A DNA stretch of 12,786 bases from Clostridia bacterium (lineage in GTDB: Bacteria > Bacillota > Clostridia > TANB77 > CAG-508): NCBI GenBank assembly GCA_900772235.1, contig CAAGQX010000074.1, positions 1 to 12,786 on the forward strand, in the 5' to 3' direction. Every line of letters starts with the position of its first letter. Position 1 is the stretch's first letter. Under the pieces are notes generated by a model. The model was not told the DNA's origin, searched no databases, and saw only the letters and a program-made list of their open reading frames with translations. Position numbers and translations under genes: made by a program. Of the stretch, positions 1-6,185 are shown one piece after another.

Positions 1-80
1 AAATAATGGTGTTTGCTTTTTTATGTTATAATATAATTCGCAAATTGGAGCTACTAATTCTGCCAACCATAGTGGCAACA

Positions 81-587
81 CTATCTTGATTCTTTTTCTA
101 CCCTCAAAAATCCTACTATAGAACTCATAAATGCAATACTTATTAAAATAACTCCAAAAATTGATTGTATATATATATTATAAATTATCATAAGTCCATT
201 TACAACTATACCTAATAATTTATATATTTTTGTATTTTTTTGCCAAAGAGCATATGTATAAATTAGCGTGGCAATTATATTAAATAAGCAAAAGAGACTA
301 TCAAAAGTAAAAACAGAAGCAATAAGTGTTAATGCAAAAATCAAGGTTAAATTTAATGTACTTTTTTTATCTTTTGAAAACAATAAATTTCTAATTATTG
401 CAACAAAACACATTGCCATTCCAGTATATGCATTTAATAACACATAAGATATACTATTAATAATAGTAGCAATAATTCCAAATATTAAAATTTTATTACT
501 ATCTTTTAAATGAAATGTCCAACTATAAATCAAGTAATAAATTATTACTAAAATTTGTGACACTATATATGTTAATGATAGACTCAT
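81..587 (-). CDS. YgjV-like multi-pass membrane protein
   Basis: The product is a 168-residue hydrophobic protein with about five predicted membrane helices and short basic loops. The stretch NAYTGMAMCFVAIIRNLLFS resembles the conserved core of the YgjV inner-membrane family (Pfam Imp-YgjV), whose biochemical role is unknown. I placed the start at the ATG at 587 because it is preceded by AAGGA at a suitable distance. An in-frame TTG at 611 would add eight charged residues but has no good ribosome-binding site. The gene appears to be transcribed alone, from a promoter at 634-662, and no convincing terminator is visible to its left. The family assignment rests on recognising the pattern and is moderately sure. 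That it is a membrane protein is clear from the sequence. Confidence 0.65.
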   Translation of the reverse strand: MSLSLTYIVSQILVIIYYLIYSWTFHLKDSNKILIFGIIATIINSISYVLLNAYTGMAMCFVAIIRNLLFSKDKKSTLNLTLIFALTLIASVFTFDSLFCLFNIIATLIYTYALWQKNTKIYKLLGIVVNGLMIIYNIYIQSIFGVILISIAFMSSIVGFLRVEKESR

Positions 588-633
588 ATAATCTTTTTCC
601 TTCTTTTTCAAAATTACTATTTATCTGCTCTTT

Positions 634-662
634 ATGATAGCATAAATATACCTAATAAGCAA
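634..662 (-). promoter_or_regulatory. Putative sigma-A promoter of the YgjV-like gene
   Basis: On the minus strand TTGCTT (657-662) is followed after 17 bases by TATCAT (634-639), with TGC immediately before the -10, giving an extended -10 element. It lies about 50 bases upstream of the chosen start. Confidence 0.45.
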
Positions 663-667
663 CTATT

Positions 668-698
668 CTGCAAAATTATCCAATGGATAATTCTGCAG
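668..698. repeat. Imperfect 14-bp inverted repeat
   Basis: The arms at 668-681 and 685-698 pair with one mismatch around a 3-base loop (AAT), from CTGCA to TGCAG. No T-run follows on either strand, so it is not an obvious terminator. It begins a structured, relatively G+C-rich intergenic island running to about 825. Confidence 0.6.
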
Positions 699-731
699 GA
701 AGAGGGAGTCGCCCCGAATTCAAATAAGAGC

Positions 732-792
732 CTAAAAGCGGAGCTTTTAGCGGGATACTCATAAAAAAAGAGGGCAACTTTTGGTATCCCGC
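732..792. repeat. Two linked inverted repeats in an intergenic island
   Basis: CTAAAAGC (732-739) pairs with GCTTTTAG (743-750) around GGA. GCGGGATAC (750-758) pairs perfectly with GTATCCCGC (784-792) around 25 bases. The two stems abut, so they could form side-by-side hairpins. The segment is visibly richer in G+C than the flanking genes. It may be a decayed small mobile or repetitive element; no transposase is present. Confidence 0.55.
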
Positions 793-804
793 GCTTCGAA
801 GGAC

Positions 805-862
805 GGGCGATTAAAATCGCCCCTACATTTCAAATTTGCATACAAACATTTATACAAATTAC
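805..862. repeat. Interspersed GGGCG palindrome, copy 1
   Basis: The core GGGCGATT-AA-AATCGCCC (805-822) is a perfect 8-bp inverted repeat. It is followed by CTACATTT, then AATTTGCATA and further sequence shared with the copy at 11910, so the repeated unit extends at least 40 bases to the right of the core. It sits 3' of the minus-strand gene ending at 902. Confidence 0.75.
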
Positions 863-901
863 TATTTTCTAAACTACAAAAATTGTAATTTGTATAGTTC
901 T

Positions 902-1225
902 TTACTCTATAGCTCCTGCAATTACTTTATCAAACATATACATTTCTATTTTTATTGTTTTATCATTTGTTACATCTTTAACCATTTTGACTTCATAGCC
1001 TAATCCTTGATATATTATTGTTTTCATAGTCAAATCATCTTCTTGCTTAATTGTAGCAAATATAGGTTCTCTAAAACTATGTACTCTATTCATATCAACA
1101 GATATAATAATCCAATATAATGAAGCTAAAACAATTATAATAGATAATACAATTTTTAATGTCTTCTTGCAAAACTTAACTACTAATAGCATTGCTATAA
1201 TTAATAAAATAAAAATTCCTAACAT
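902..1225 (-). CDS. Small two-TM membrane protein, unknown function
   Basis: The product has 107 residues. Two hydrophobic helices (about 2-17 and 24-43) are separated by a short Cys/Lys-rich turn (KFCKK). A soluble tail of about 60 residues follows, with alternating hydrophobic and charged residues and a YQGLGYEVKMV segment suggesting a small beta-rich domain. The start is supported by GGAGG six bases before the ATG. It is the last gene of a small cluster read from about 2880 leftward, separated from the glycine-zipper gene by 54 bases. I do not recognise a named family. The orientation (helical hairpin with the tail on one side) is inference. Confidence 0.65.
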   Translation of the reverse strand: MLGIFILLIIAMLLVVKFCKKTLKIVLSIIIVLASLYWIIISVDMNRVHSFREPIFATIKQEDDLTMKTIIYQGLGYEVKMVKDVTNDKTIKIEMYMFDKVIAGAIE

Positions 1226-1279
1226 ATTTTTCCTCCATAAATTACTTTTTTCTAACTACTAAATTGCAATTTAGCTTTC

Positions 1280-1510
1280 TTATTTTTTATTATTCTTTTC
1301 ATCTTTTTTTATTGATGAACCTATTGCCATTCCAATACACATACCTATACTTACTCCAAAACACATACAAATGCCGATATTATTTATTACAAAACCAATC
1401 GCAGCGCCTATTGCAACGCCAAAGCACATTCCTAAGCTCATACCCATTGTCATATAATTTTCTTGTTCTTTTTTTGATTCTTCACTTTTTATTTTATTTT
1501 CTTTTTCCAT
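1280..1510 (-). CDS. Glycine-zipper-like membrane miniprotein
   Basis: The product has 76 residues: a charged N-terminus (1-19, Lys/Glu rich), a small-residue hydrophobic core (20-67) and a Lys-rich tail. The core is packed with GxxxG spacing and contains an internal near-duplication, MCFGVAIGAAIG against MCFGVSIGMCIG, which suggests two helices that pack by glycine zippers. An AGGAGG sits seven bases before the ATG. The gene follows a -10 box and a perfect palindrome at 1535-1553, so it may have its own promoter and operator within the XRE cluster. Function unknown. Glycine-zipper proteins often oligomerise in membranes, but nothing here shows that this one does. Confidence 0.7.
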   Translation of the reverse strand: MEKENKIKSEESKKEQENYMTMGMSLGMCFGVAIGAAIGFVINNIGICMCFGVSIGMCIGMAIGSSIKKDEKNNKK

Positions 1511-1534
1511 AATATTTCCTCCTACAAATTACTT

Positions 1535-1566
1535 GTTATCTAATTTAGATAACATCATATATTATA
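1535..1566 (-). promoter_or_regulatory. -10 box followed by a perfect palindrome (operator candidate)
   Basis: A perfect TATAAT lies at 1561-1566 on the minus strand, though no good -35 is visible. A 19-base perfect inverted repeat follows, GTTATCTAA-A-TTAGATAAC (1535-1553), where transcription would begin. It precedes the AGGAGG of the glycine-zipper gene. The placement fits a repressor operator or a 5'-end hairpin. The nearby XRE regulator is an obvious candidate binder, but that is inference. Confidence 0.45.
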
Positions 1567-1582
1567 ATCTGAAAATTTGCTA

Positions 1583-2335
1583 TTAAAAAACCGGTTTGTC
1601 ATACAATAGCTTTCCGTCTTTATCTATTGTAAACATTATTCTTATTGTAAGTGAATCATCATCCGACAAAACGAATTCATACTCTCCGTTCTTCAAGAAT
1701 CACATATAATTTAGTCCAATCAAATTTTCTGCCTGTTACTAAATAATTTTCTTCTTCATTCATATTTGGTAAATTATATATTTCTGTATTTTCACTTGAA
1801 ATATTGGATGTTCTATTTATTTCTTTCCAAATATATTGAGCTCCTGTACCGAGTAAAACCAGAAGTAGAATTTTCTGTATCTTCACCTATTTTCTGGCCA
1901 ACTCCAGTATAGTTTTCATTCTTTACTTTTTTATTAATTGTGTAACTATGAGAATAATTATATGCCAATTCATTCGTGTCTGTTATAGTTAATGCAATAC
2001 CACTATTGGTTAACTCAGATATTATAACATTTACCTTATCTTTAGTATTGTAACAGAATCTTATTATATTATCAGGTATTTGTATGTCACTTTTATCTTT
2101 TATAATTTTTATTTTTCCAACATTTCCAATTTGTGCTGGATAAGATGTCAATACTGCTCCATTAAAATATACTAAAATTTCTTGTCCTTTTTCAAATTTA
2201 ATATCTTTAAAGTTTGAAATTCCTATACTGTATAATCCCTTTTGGTTATCTGTTCCCATAGCTAATAAATAGTTTTACTACAATTATAACTAATATCAAA
2301 AATATTCCTATTCCAACGCCTATTTTTATCTTCAT
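1583..2335 (-). pseudogene. N-terminally anchored protein of ~249 aa broken by three frameshifts
   Basis: Reading starts at an ATG at 2335 with AGGAG upstream and gives one N-terminal membrane helix (MKIKIGVGIGIFLILVIIVV). The frame then stops at 2246. The coding sense continues in a second frame (2259 to about 1851, including GLYSIGISNFKDI and GQEILVYFNGAV), then in a third (about 1851 to 1694, QYIWKEINRTSN to TKLYVIL), then in a fourth segment ending at TAA 1583-1585 (NGEYEFVLSDDDSLTIRIMF). Removing one base at each of three places, an A in the AAAA run at 2273-2276, the base at 1851 and the base at 1694, gives one continuous frame of about 249 residues. The product would be a membrane-anchored extracytoplasmic protein of unknown function. 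It lies 49 bases after the XRE gene. Sequencing error is the main alternative, although two of the three sites are not homopolymers. Confidence 0.75.
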
Positions 2336-2384
2336 ATAATACATCTCCTTACAATAAATTTAAACTCTAACAATTATCTGATTC

Positions 2385-2882
2385 TCATAATAATATAATC
2401 CCAACAATTGATATAATAAAGATAATTGGTGCTATTCTAACAAATAACCATTCAAATGAATGAAAAGCAACTCCTAAAACAGCCTCTTCTGGATTGTTAT
2501 AATTCCAGTCAAAGTAAGGACTATTTAATAAGAATAAAGAAATAAAAATTATTACTATAATTACACATAACAAAATTAGCATCCAATAAATCATTTTTTT
2601 CCTTGTTTTATTTCTTTGCGATAGTTGTAAATTTATTATCTCTAATTTTTCAGAAATTTCTTTTAAACTATCTGGATTTTCTTCAGAGATAGTTTCTCCA
2701 AGTAAAACACTCACAGGAGTATTAAGTGCTTCAGATAATGAAACTAATAATTCAGAATCAGGGACTGATAGTCCTTGTTCCCACTTTGAAATTGTTTGTC
2801 TAACTACATTTAATTTAATAGCAAGTTCTTCTTGAGAAAGTCCTTTTTGTTTTCTAATCAATCTAATATTTTCTTTTAGCAT
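2385..2882 (-). CDS. XRE-family transcriptional regulator with C-terminal membrane helices
   Basis: The product has 165 residues. Residues 5-61 form a canonical HTH_3 domain (IRLIRKQKGLSQEELA, then VVRQTISKWEQG, then ending with SVLLGE), so it should bind DNA through a lambda-repressor-like helix-turn-helix. A Glu-rich linker (62-90) leads to two membrane helices (about 98-119 and 146-165), so this is a membrane-tethered regulator, an arrangement common in Firmicutes. GGGAGG precedes the ATG and a perfect TATAAT lies just upstream. It heads a cluster with the broken anchored-protein gene and the two small membrane proteins, and may control them or itself. The target and signal are unknown. 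Confidence 0.88.
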   Translation of the reverse strand: MLKENIRLIRKQKGLSQEELAIKLNVVRQTISKWEQGLSVPDSELLVSLSEALNTPVSVLLGETISEENPDSLKEISEKLEIINLQLSQRNKTRKKMIYWMLILLCVIIVIIFISLFLLNSPYFDWNYNNPEEAVLGVAFHSFEWLFVRIAPIIFIISIVGIILL

Positions 2883-2908
2883 TATAAATGCCTCCCTTCT
2901 TAAAAAGG

Positions 2909-2937
2909 ATTATACGCCAATATTTTCGTTGCCACAA
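2909..2937 (-). promoter_or_regulatory. Putative promoter of the XRE gene
   Basis: A perfect -10 TATAAT (2909-2914) lies 17 bases from a weak -35 TTGTGG (2932-2937) on the minus strand. The short inverted repeat TTGC-N5-GCAA overlaps the -35, which could allow autoregulation. Confidence 0.5.
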
Positions 2938-2998
2938 GCAATGCTTTTTAACATTTGCTATAAGGCTCCATTGCAGCGATAAATGTAGCTTATCTTAC

Positions 2999-3138
2999 TT
3001 ATATATATTTTTTTATTAATCCGTCTTTATTACAATACGCATATATTATTCCTTTACCCTTTTTTAAGAATCTAACTTCGCATTTTGTTTTGGATACAAT
3101 TTTACAATTTCATCCCAATCATCATTATTATTGCCCAT
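2999..3138 (-). pseudogene. Small ~46-aa gene with one frameshift
   Basis: An ATG at 3138 (or 3141) follows AGGAG at good spacing and reads MGNNNDDWDEIVKLYPKQ. The frame then closes after six more codons. Adding one A to the AAAA run near 3083-3086 continues it as CEVRFLKKGKGIIYAYCNKD and on to TAA at 2999-3001. The joined product of about 46 residues has ordinary coding composition: an acidic start, then a Lys-rich beta-like stretch. No family is recognised. It fills most of the gap between gpmA and the XRE gene. The 24-aa peptide as written could also be real. Confidence 0.5.
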
Positions 3139-3172
3139 CATACTTCTCCTTACTATTAGCAAATATGTTTGC

Positions 3173-3190
3173 TGGCGATTAAAATCGCCC
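3173..3190. repeat. Interspersed GGGCG palindrome, copy 2
   Basis: TGGCGATT-AA-AATCGCCC followed by CTACA is the same core as copies at 805 and 11910, with the first G changed to T. A second small inverted repeat, AGCAAA/TTTGCT (3158-3163 and 3168-3173), abuts it. It lies 3' of gpmA. Confidence 0.7.
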
Positions 3191-3234
3191 CTACAATAAT
3201 CGTTAATATTTATTGGAATTTCTACAACACTTTG

Positions 3235-3927
3235 TTATTTTTTTAAATAGTAATGTCTTATAGGTTTTAGATCTTCATCTAGTTCATAGCATATAGGATT
3301 TCCTGTTTGTAATTCCAATTTTATAATATCTTTATCACTTATATTATCTAAATATTTTATTAGTCCTCTTAAACTATTTCCGTGTGCTGCTATTATAATT
3401 CTTTTACCATTTTCCAATTCTGGCTTAATATCTGAATTCCAATATTCTAAAACTCTTTTTATTGTATCTGTAAGGTTCTCTGTTTTAGGCAATTCTTCTT
3501 TGCTTAAATCTTTATATTTAGGATCATTTCCTGGATATCTTGGGTCATTTTCTTCTAATTCTGGTGGTCTTACATCTGTACTTCTTCTCCAAAGTAGCAC
3601 TTGCTCTGCTCCATATTTTTCTCTTGTTTCGTCTTTATTCAAACCTTGTAATGCGCCATAATGTCTCTCATTTAGTTTCCAGCTTCTTTTAATTTCTATG
3701 TTTTCTTCTCCCATTTCTTTTAATATATAGTCCAAAGTATCTTCTGCTCTTTTTAATACTGAAGTAAAGGCCAAGTCAAATTCAAATCCTTGTTCTTTTA
3801 ATATTTTTCCTGCTTCTTTTGCTTCTGAAACTCCTTTCTCTGATAATTCCACATCTGTCCATCCTGTAAACTTATTTTCTAAATTCCACACGCTTTGTCC
3901 ATGTCTAACTAATACTAGCTTTATCAT
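3235..3927 (-). CDS. gpmA: 2,3-bisphosphoglycerate-dependent phosphoglycerate mutase
   Basis: The product has 230 residues, the usual size for the cofactor-dependent enzyme. It interconverts 3- and 2-phosphoglycerate in cytoplasmic glycolysis and gluconeogenesis. The catalytic phosphohistidine motif is LVRHGQSVWN with His9. KFTGWTDV follows at 19-26, Arg60 in VLKRA, Glu87 in LNERHYG and the second catalytic His182 in AAHGNSLRG. The motif WRRSTDVRPP (113-122) is a slight variant of the usual WRRSYD-PPP type. The start is supported by AGGAGG about seven bases before the ATG. It begins 12 bases after the stop of the upstream membrane-protein gene, so the two are probably cotranscribed with rsgA. 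No clear terminator is seen 3' of it. Confidence 0.96.
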   Translation of the reverse strand: MIKLVLVRHGQSVWNLENKFTGWTDVELSEKGVSEAKEAGKILKEQGFEFDLAFTSVLKRAEDTLDYILKEMGEENIEIKRSWKLNERHYGALQGLNKDETREKYGAEQVLLWRRSTDVRPPELEENDPRYPGNDPKYKDLSKEELPKTENLTDTIKRVLEYWNSDIKPELENGKRIIIAAHGNSLRGLIKYLDNISDKDIIKLELQTGNPICYELDEDLKPIRHYYLKK

Positions 3928-3939
3928 ATTTGTACCTCC

Positions 3940-4500
3940 TTAATTTTCATCATATGTCTTTATATCGGTAACATTTCCCTCTTTATCATAGTAATATATT
4001 ATGGAATCAGTTCTAGGTGTTTTATAATAATGCCTATACTCAGGGTGTTCATAGTCGTTATAATTATAAAATTCTTCTATGTATTCGTCTGTTTTGTGGT
4101 ATGCAAACGCATTATATTCTTCATAATAAGTAATAGTTTTTCTTAATCTATTAGTATAATACTCTACTCCTAGGTATTTTTTTCCGTCAATTTCCTTTAC
4201 AACATCTAATTTAATAACCCACGCTAAAACTATAAATTCTGCAAACACTATTCCTAAATTTATTATTACCCACAAAGTTATAAGAGCAATTCGTAATTCC
4301 TTTAGTTTTATTACCTTTAAGGCCAAAATTCCCAATGTCATAATTCCTAAAGATATCATATAAGGTGCTAACTCTATAATCCAACTTCTTAAATACCAAT
4401 TAGAATTTTTTAAGTTCTTATTTGTAATTAGTATTGCTATACCCATTAATATTAACAATACAGATATAATTATAAATATAATCCTTTTTTTATTTTTCAT
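3940..4500 (-). CDS. Three-TM membrane protein with a Tyr-rich tail, unknown function
   Basis: The product has 186 residues: three predicted helices (about 7-26, 43-63 and 70-96) followed by a soluble tail of about 90 residues. The tail is very rich in Tyr, Glu, Asp and His (for example YEEYNAFAYHKTDEYIEEFY) and ends with a YYYDKEGNVTDIKTY segment resembling the beta-strand repeats of some lipoproteins. AGGAG lies ten bases before the ATG. It is sandwiched between rsgA (83 bases upstream) and gpmA (12 bases downstream), suggesting an operon by position, with no functional link visible. I do not recognise a family. Confidence 0.75.
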   Translation of the reverse strand: MKNKKRIIFIIISVLLILMGIAILITNKNLKNSNWYLRSWIIELAPYMISLGIMTLGILALKVIKLKELRIALITLWVIINLGIVFAEFIVLAWVIKLDVVKEIDGKKYLGVEYYTNRLRKTITYYEEYNAFAYHKTDEYIEEFYNYNDYEHPEYRHYYKTPRTDSIIYYYDKEGNVTDIKTYDEN

Positions 4501-4583
4501 TTTTACCGTTCTCCTAAAATTATATTTTATTACATAATTCTAATATCTTTTTCATTGTATTTGTTGTTCTTATAGTAATTGAA

Positions 4584-5648
4584 TTACTTATACTTGTACT
4601 TGCTATGCTTATTTTTCTTAGATATTTCTTTAAATTTATCTCTTTTTTCCTTCAAATACCCTTCGAAATTAGTATTATATTCTGACTCTTTTTGTAATTT
4701 TAAGTATTGCTCAAATCTTTCCTTTGGTAATTCTCCATTTTCTATTGCTTCTAATACTCTACATCCTGGTTCGTTTGTATGTGTACAATCTGAAAATTTA
4801 CACATACTAGTATATTTTTCTATATCTTGAAATGTTTTGTTTATGCCTTCTTGTGCATCCCACATTCCAAGTTCTCTCATCCCAGGAGTATCTATAATCA
4901 TTGCACCATTTGGTAACATTATTAAGTTTCTTGATGTAGTTGTATGCCTTCCTCTAGAGTCCTCTTGCCTAATTTCTGAGGTTTTCATTACTTCTTTTCC
5001 ATAAAGCGTATTTACAAGTGTTGATTTTCCAACTCCTGATGAGCCTAAAAAAACTATAGTGCTACCTTTAGAAAAGTATTTTTCTATATCTTTTAGCCCC
5101 TCTCTTGTTACACAACTTACAGCATATACTTCTACACCAATTGCAATATTTTCTACTTCGTAAATGTAGTCTTGTACATTGTCTACCAAATCACTTTTGG
5201 TTAATATTATTACAGGTATTCCTCCAGATTCCCAAGCTAAACTTAAGTACCTTTCTATTCTATGTAAGTTAAAATTGTTGTTTAGTGATTGCATAATAAA
5301 TACATAGTCAAAATTTGCTGCAACTAGTTGTTCGTGTTGGTTATGCAATTTATGGTTTCTATCGCTTGAAGATGCCGTTCTTGAAAAAGAACTTTCCCTT
5401 TTTAATGTTTCGCAAATCATACTATCTCCATTTGAGTTCCACTCAATTACAACAAAATCTCCTGTTGTAGGGTAAATGCTATTCGGGTTATCATAATAAC
5501 AACCTCTTTTTATTTTTGCGAATCCTTCTCCCTTGTTACTTACAATTTCGTATCTATCTTTATGTGTTGCGGTAATTCGTGCAATGATTTTATTTTCATT
5601 ATTTGTATTTATAAATTTATCTTTTAATCCATAATCTTTTATATTCAT
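4584..5648 (-). CDS. rsgA: Ribosome small-subunit-dependent GTPase A
   Basis: The product has 354 residues. RsgA (YjeQ/EngC) is a circularly permuted GTPase that helps late maturation of the 30S subunit. The N-terminal OB-fold region (about 20-95) is followed by GTPase motifs in permuted order: G4 LTKSD (149-153), G1 GSSGVGKST (202-210), the switch region RGRHTTT (232-238) and G3 DTPG (253-256). A C-terminal zinc site follows, with Cys283, Cys288, His290 and Cys296. The end is a Lys-rich tail (KKNKHSKYKYK) that could touch RNA. GAGG precedes the ATG. The upstream 5' region carries a possible 13-codon leader ORF and a perfect 22-base palindrome. The length is somewhat above the typical ~300 residues because of N- and C-terminal extensions. 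Confidence 0.96.
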   Translation of the reverse strand: MNIKDYGLKDKFINTNNENKIIARITATHKDRYEIVSNKGEGFAKIKRGCYYDNPNSIYPTTGDFVVIEWNSNGDSMICETLKRESSFSRTASSSDRNHKLHNQHEQLVAANFDYVFIMQSLNNNFNLHRIERYLSLAWESGGIPVIILTKSDLVDNVQDYIYEVENIAIGVEVYAVSCVTREGLKDIEKYFSKGSTIVFLGSSGVGKSTLVNTLYGKEVMKTSEIRQEDSRGRHTTTSRNLIMLPNGAMIIDTPGMRELGMWDAQEGINKTFQDIEKYTSMCKFSDCTHTNEPGCRVLEAIENGELPKERFEQYLKLQKESEYNTNFEGYLKEKRDKFKEISKKNKHSKYKYK

Positions 5649-5663
5649 TTTTCTTCCTCTTTT

Positions 5664-5685
5664 CTTAAAATATTAATATTTTAAG
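5664..5685. promoter_or_regulatory. Perfect 22-bp palindrome upstream of rsgA
   Basis: CTTAAAATATT is followed directly by AATATTTTAAG with no spacer. It ends just before the rsgA ribosome-binding site. It could be an operator for a dimeric regulator or a hairpin at the ribosome entry site. Its A+T richness makes an RNA hairpin only moderately stable. Confidence 0.5.
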
Positions 5686-5722
5686 ATATTACGGAATCCA
5701 ATTTCACTTTAAGATCTTTCAA
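5681..5722 (-). CDS. Possible 13-codon leader peptide before rsgA
   Basis: AAAGGAGG is followed at six bases by TTG (5722) and the short frame KDLKVKLDSVIS, then TAA (5681-5683) inside the palindrome at 5664-5685. The Shine-Dalgarno sequence is the strongest in the region and has no other gene to serve. The stop lies 32 bases before the rsgA ATG. It may be a regulatory leader ORF or the remnant of an older gene start. The frame differs from that of rsgA, so it is not a simple extension. Confidence 0.4.
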   Translation of the reverse strand: MKDLKVKLDSVIS

Positions 5723-5789
5723 AAATTTCCTCCTTTAATTTTTATTTATTAAATATGGTTTTAAGAGCATTAATAAATGCTTCTTTTCT

Positions 5790-5818
5790 ATTTTATATTA
5801 TTATTTTTTCTTTTGCAA
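5790..5818 (-). promoter_or_regulatory. Possible promoter for the rsgA transcript
   Basis: TTGCAA (5813-5818) and TAAAAT (5790-5795) are 17 bases apart on the minus strand. The region is so A+T-rich that other placements are possible. Confidence 0.3.
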
Positions 5819-5888
5819 TATTTTTATATTTCAAATTGTAATTTAAAATATAAATTGTAAGTTTTCGCTTACGGACTATAATGCAAAA

Positions 5889-5912
5889 GGATTAGAGTTT
5901 GACCTCTAATCC
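5889..5912 (-). terminator. Hairpin GGATTAGAG/CTCTAATCC with short T-run
   Basis: The arms 5889-5897 and 5904-5912 form a 9-bp stem with a 6-base loop. On the minus strand it is followed by TTTT, and on the plus strand by CCC then six Ts. It lies at the 3' end, in minus-strand sense, of the tandem repeats at 5916-6023, so it could end a short transcript across them, or act as a plus-strand terminator. Confidence 0.45.
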
Positions 5913-5915
5913 CCC

Positions 5916-6023
5916 TTTTTTAAGTTCCAATTTAATGGCTGGAAACACCGCTTTTTCAAATTCCAATTTATGGCTGGATTCACCGCTTTTTTAAGTTCCA
6001 ATTTAACGGCTGGATTCACCAAC
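5916..6023. repeat. Three tandem ~36-bp repeats
   Basis: The units at 5916-5951, 5952-5986 and 5987-6023 are 36, 35 and 37 bases long. Each reads T-run, AAGTTCCAATTTA (or a near variant), TGGCTGG and CACCGC. On the minus strand each contains TCCA...TGGA, which could form a small stem. The lengths are not multiples of three and there are no spacers, so neither a coding repeat nor a CRISPR array is supported. On the minus strand they are preceded by TTGCTA-GAAA-TAGCAA, a GNRA-loop hairpin (6028-6043). An untranslated small RNA is possible but unproven. Confidence 0.7.
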
Positions 6024-6136
6024 TTTTTTGCTATTTCTAGCAATAATATTATATGCAATTTATATAAATTTATTGCTTTCGATATTTTTAATATATAATA
6101 TTTTTTATCAACAATCAATATTTTTTAAAAATTTTT

Positions 6137-6174
6137 AAAAAAATTAGACTAGCTTTTATTTAAAACTAATCTAA
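6137..6174 (-). terminator. Rho-independent terminator of the Nudix gene
   Basis: On the minus strand TTAGATTAG (6166-6174) pairs with CTAGTCTAA (6144-6152) with one G-U pair, followed by seven Ts. It starts 11 bases after the stop codon of the Nudix gene. Confidence 0.75.
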
Positions 6175-6185
6175 CTACATTTTTA

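Noticed and set aside
61..77. TGCCA...TGGCA hairpin as a terminator for the YgjV-like gene
   Set aside because: There are only five pairs and no T-run, so it could easily occur by chance.
851..896. TATACAAATTAC...GTAATTTGTATA as a terminator of the gene ending at 902
   Set aside because: The 12-bp stem is A+T-only apart from two pairs, has a 22-base loop, and no T-run follows on the minus strand.
1813..2259. A stand-alone 148-aa gene starting at 2259
   Set aside because: It has no ribosome-binding site. The true start with AGGAG is at 2335 and the frame is broken, so it is part of the pseudogene at 1583-2335.
5916..6023. Three ~36-bp direct repeats as a CRISPR array
   Set aside because: The units abut with no spacers and vary in length and sequence.
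6020..6045. TTGCTA-GAAA-TAGCAA looks like the loop of an engineered CRISPR guide scaffold
   Set aside because: The GAAA loop in guide scaffolds is artificial. There is no cas gene, no anti-repeat partner and no array, and the rest of the scaffold is not matched.
5906..6118. A 70-codon minus-strand ORF across the tandem repeats
   Set aside because: It has no ribosome-binding site, the repeat lengths break codon phase, and the sequence is explained by the DNA repeats.
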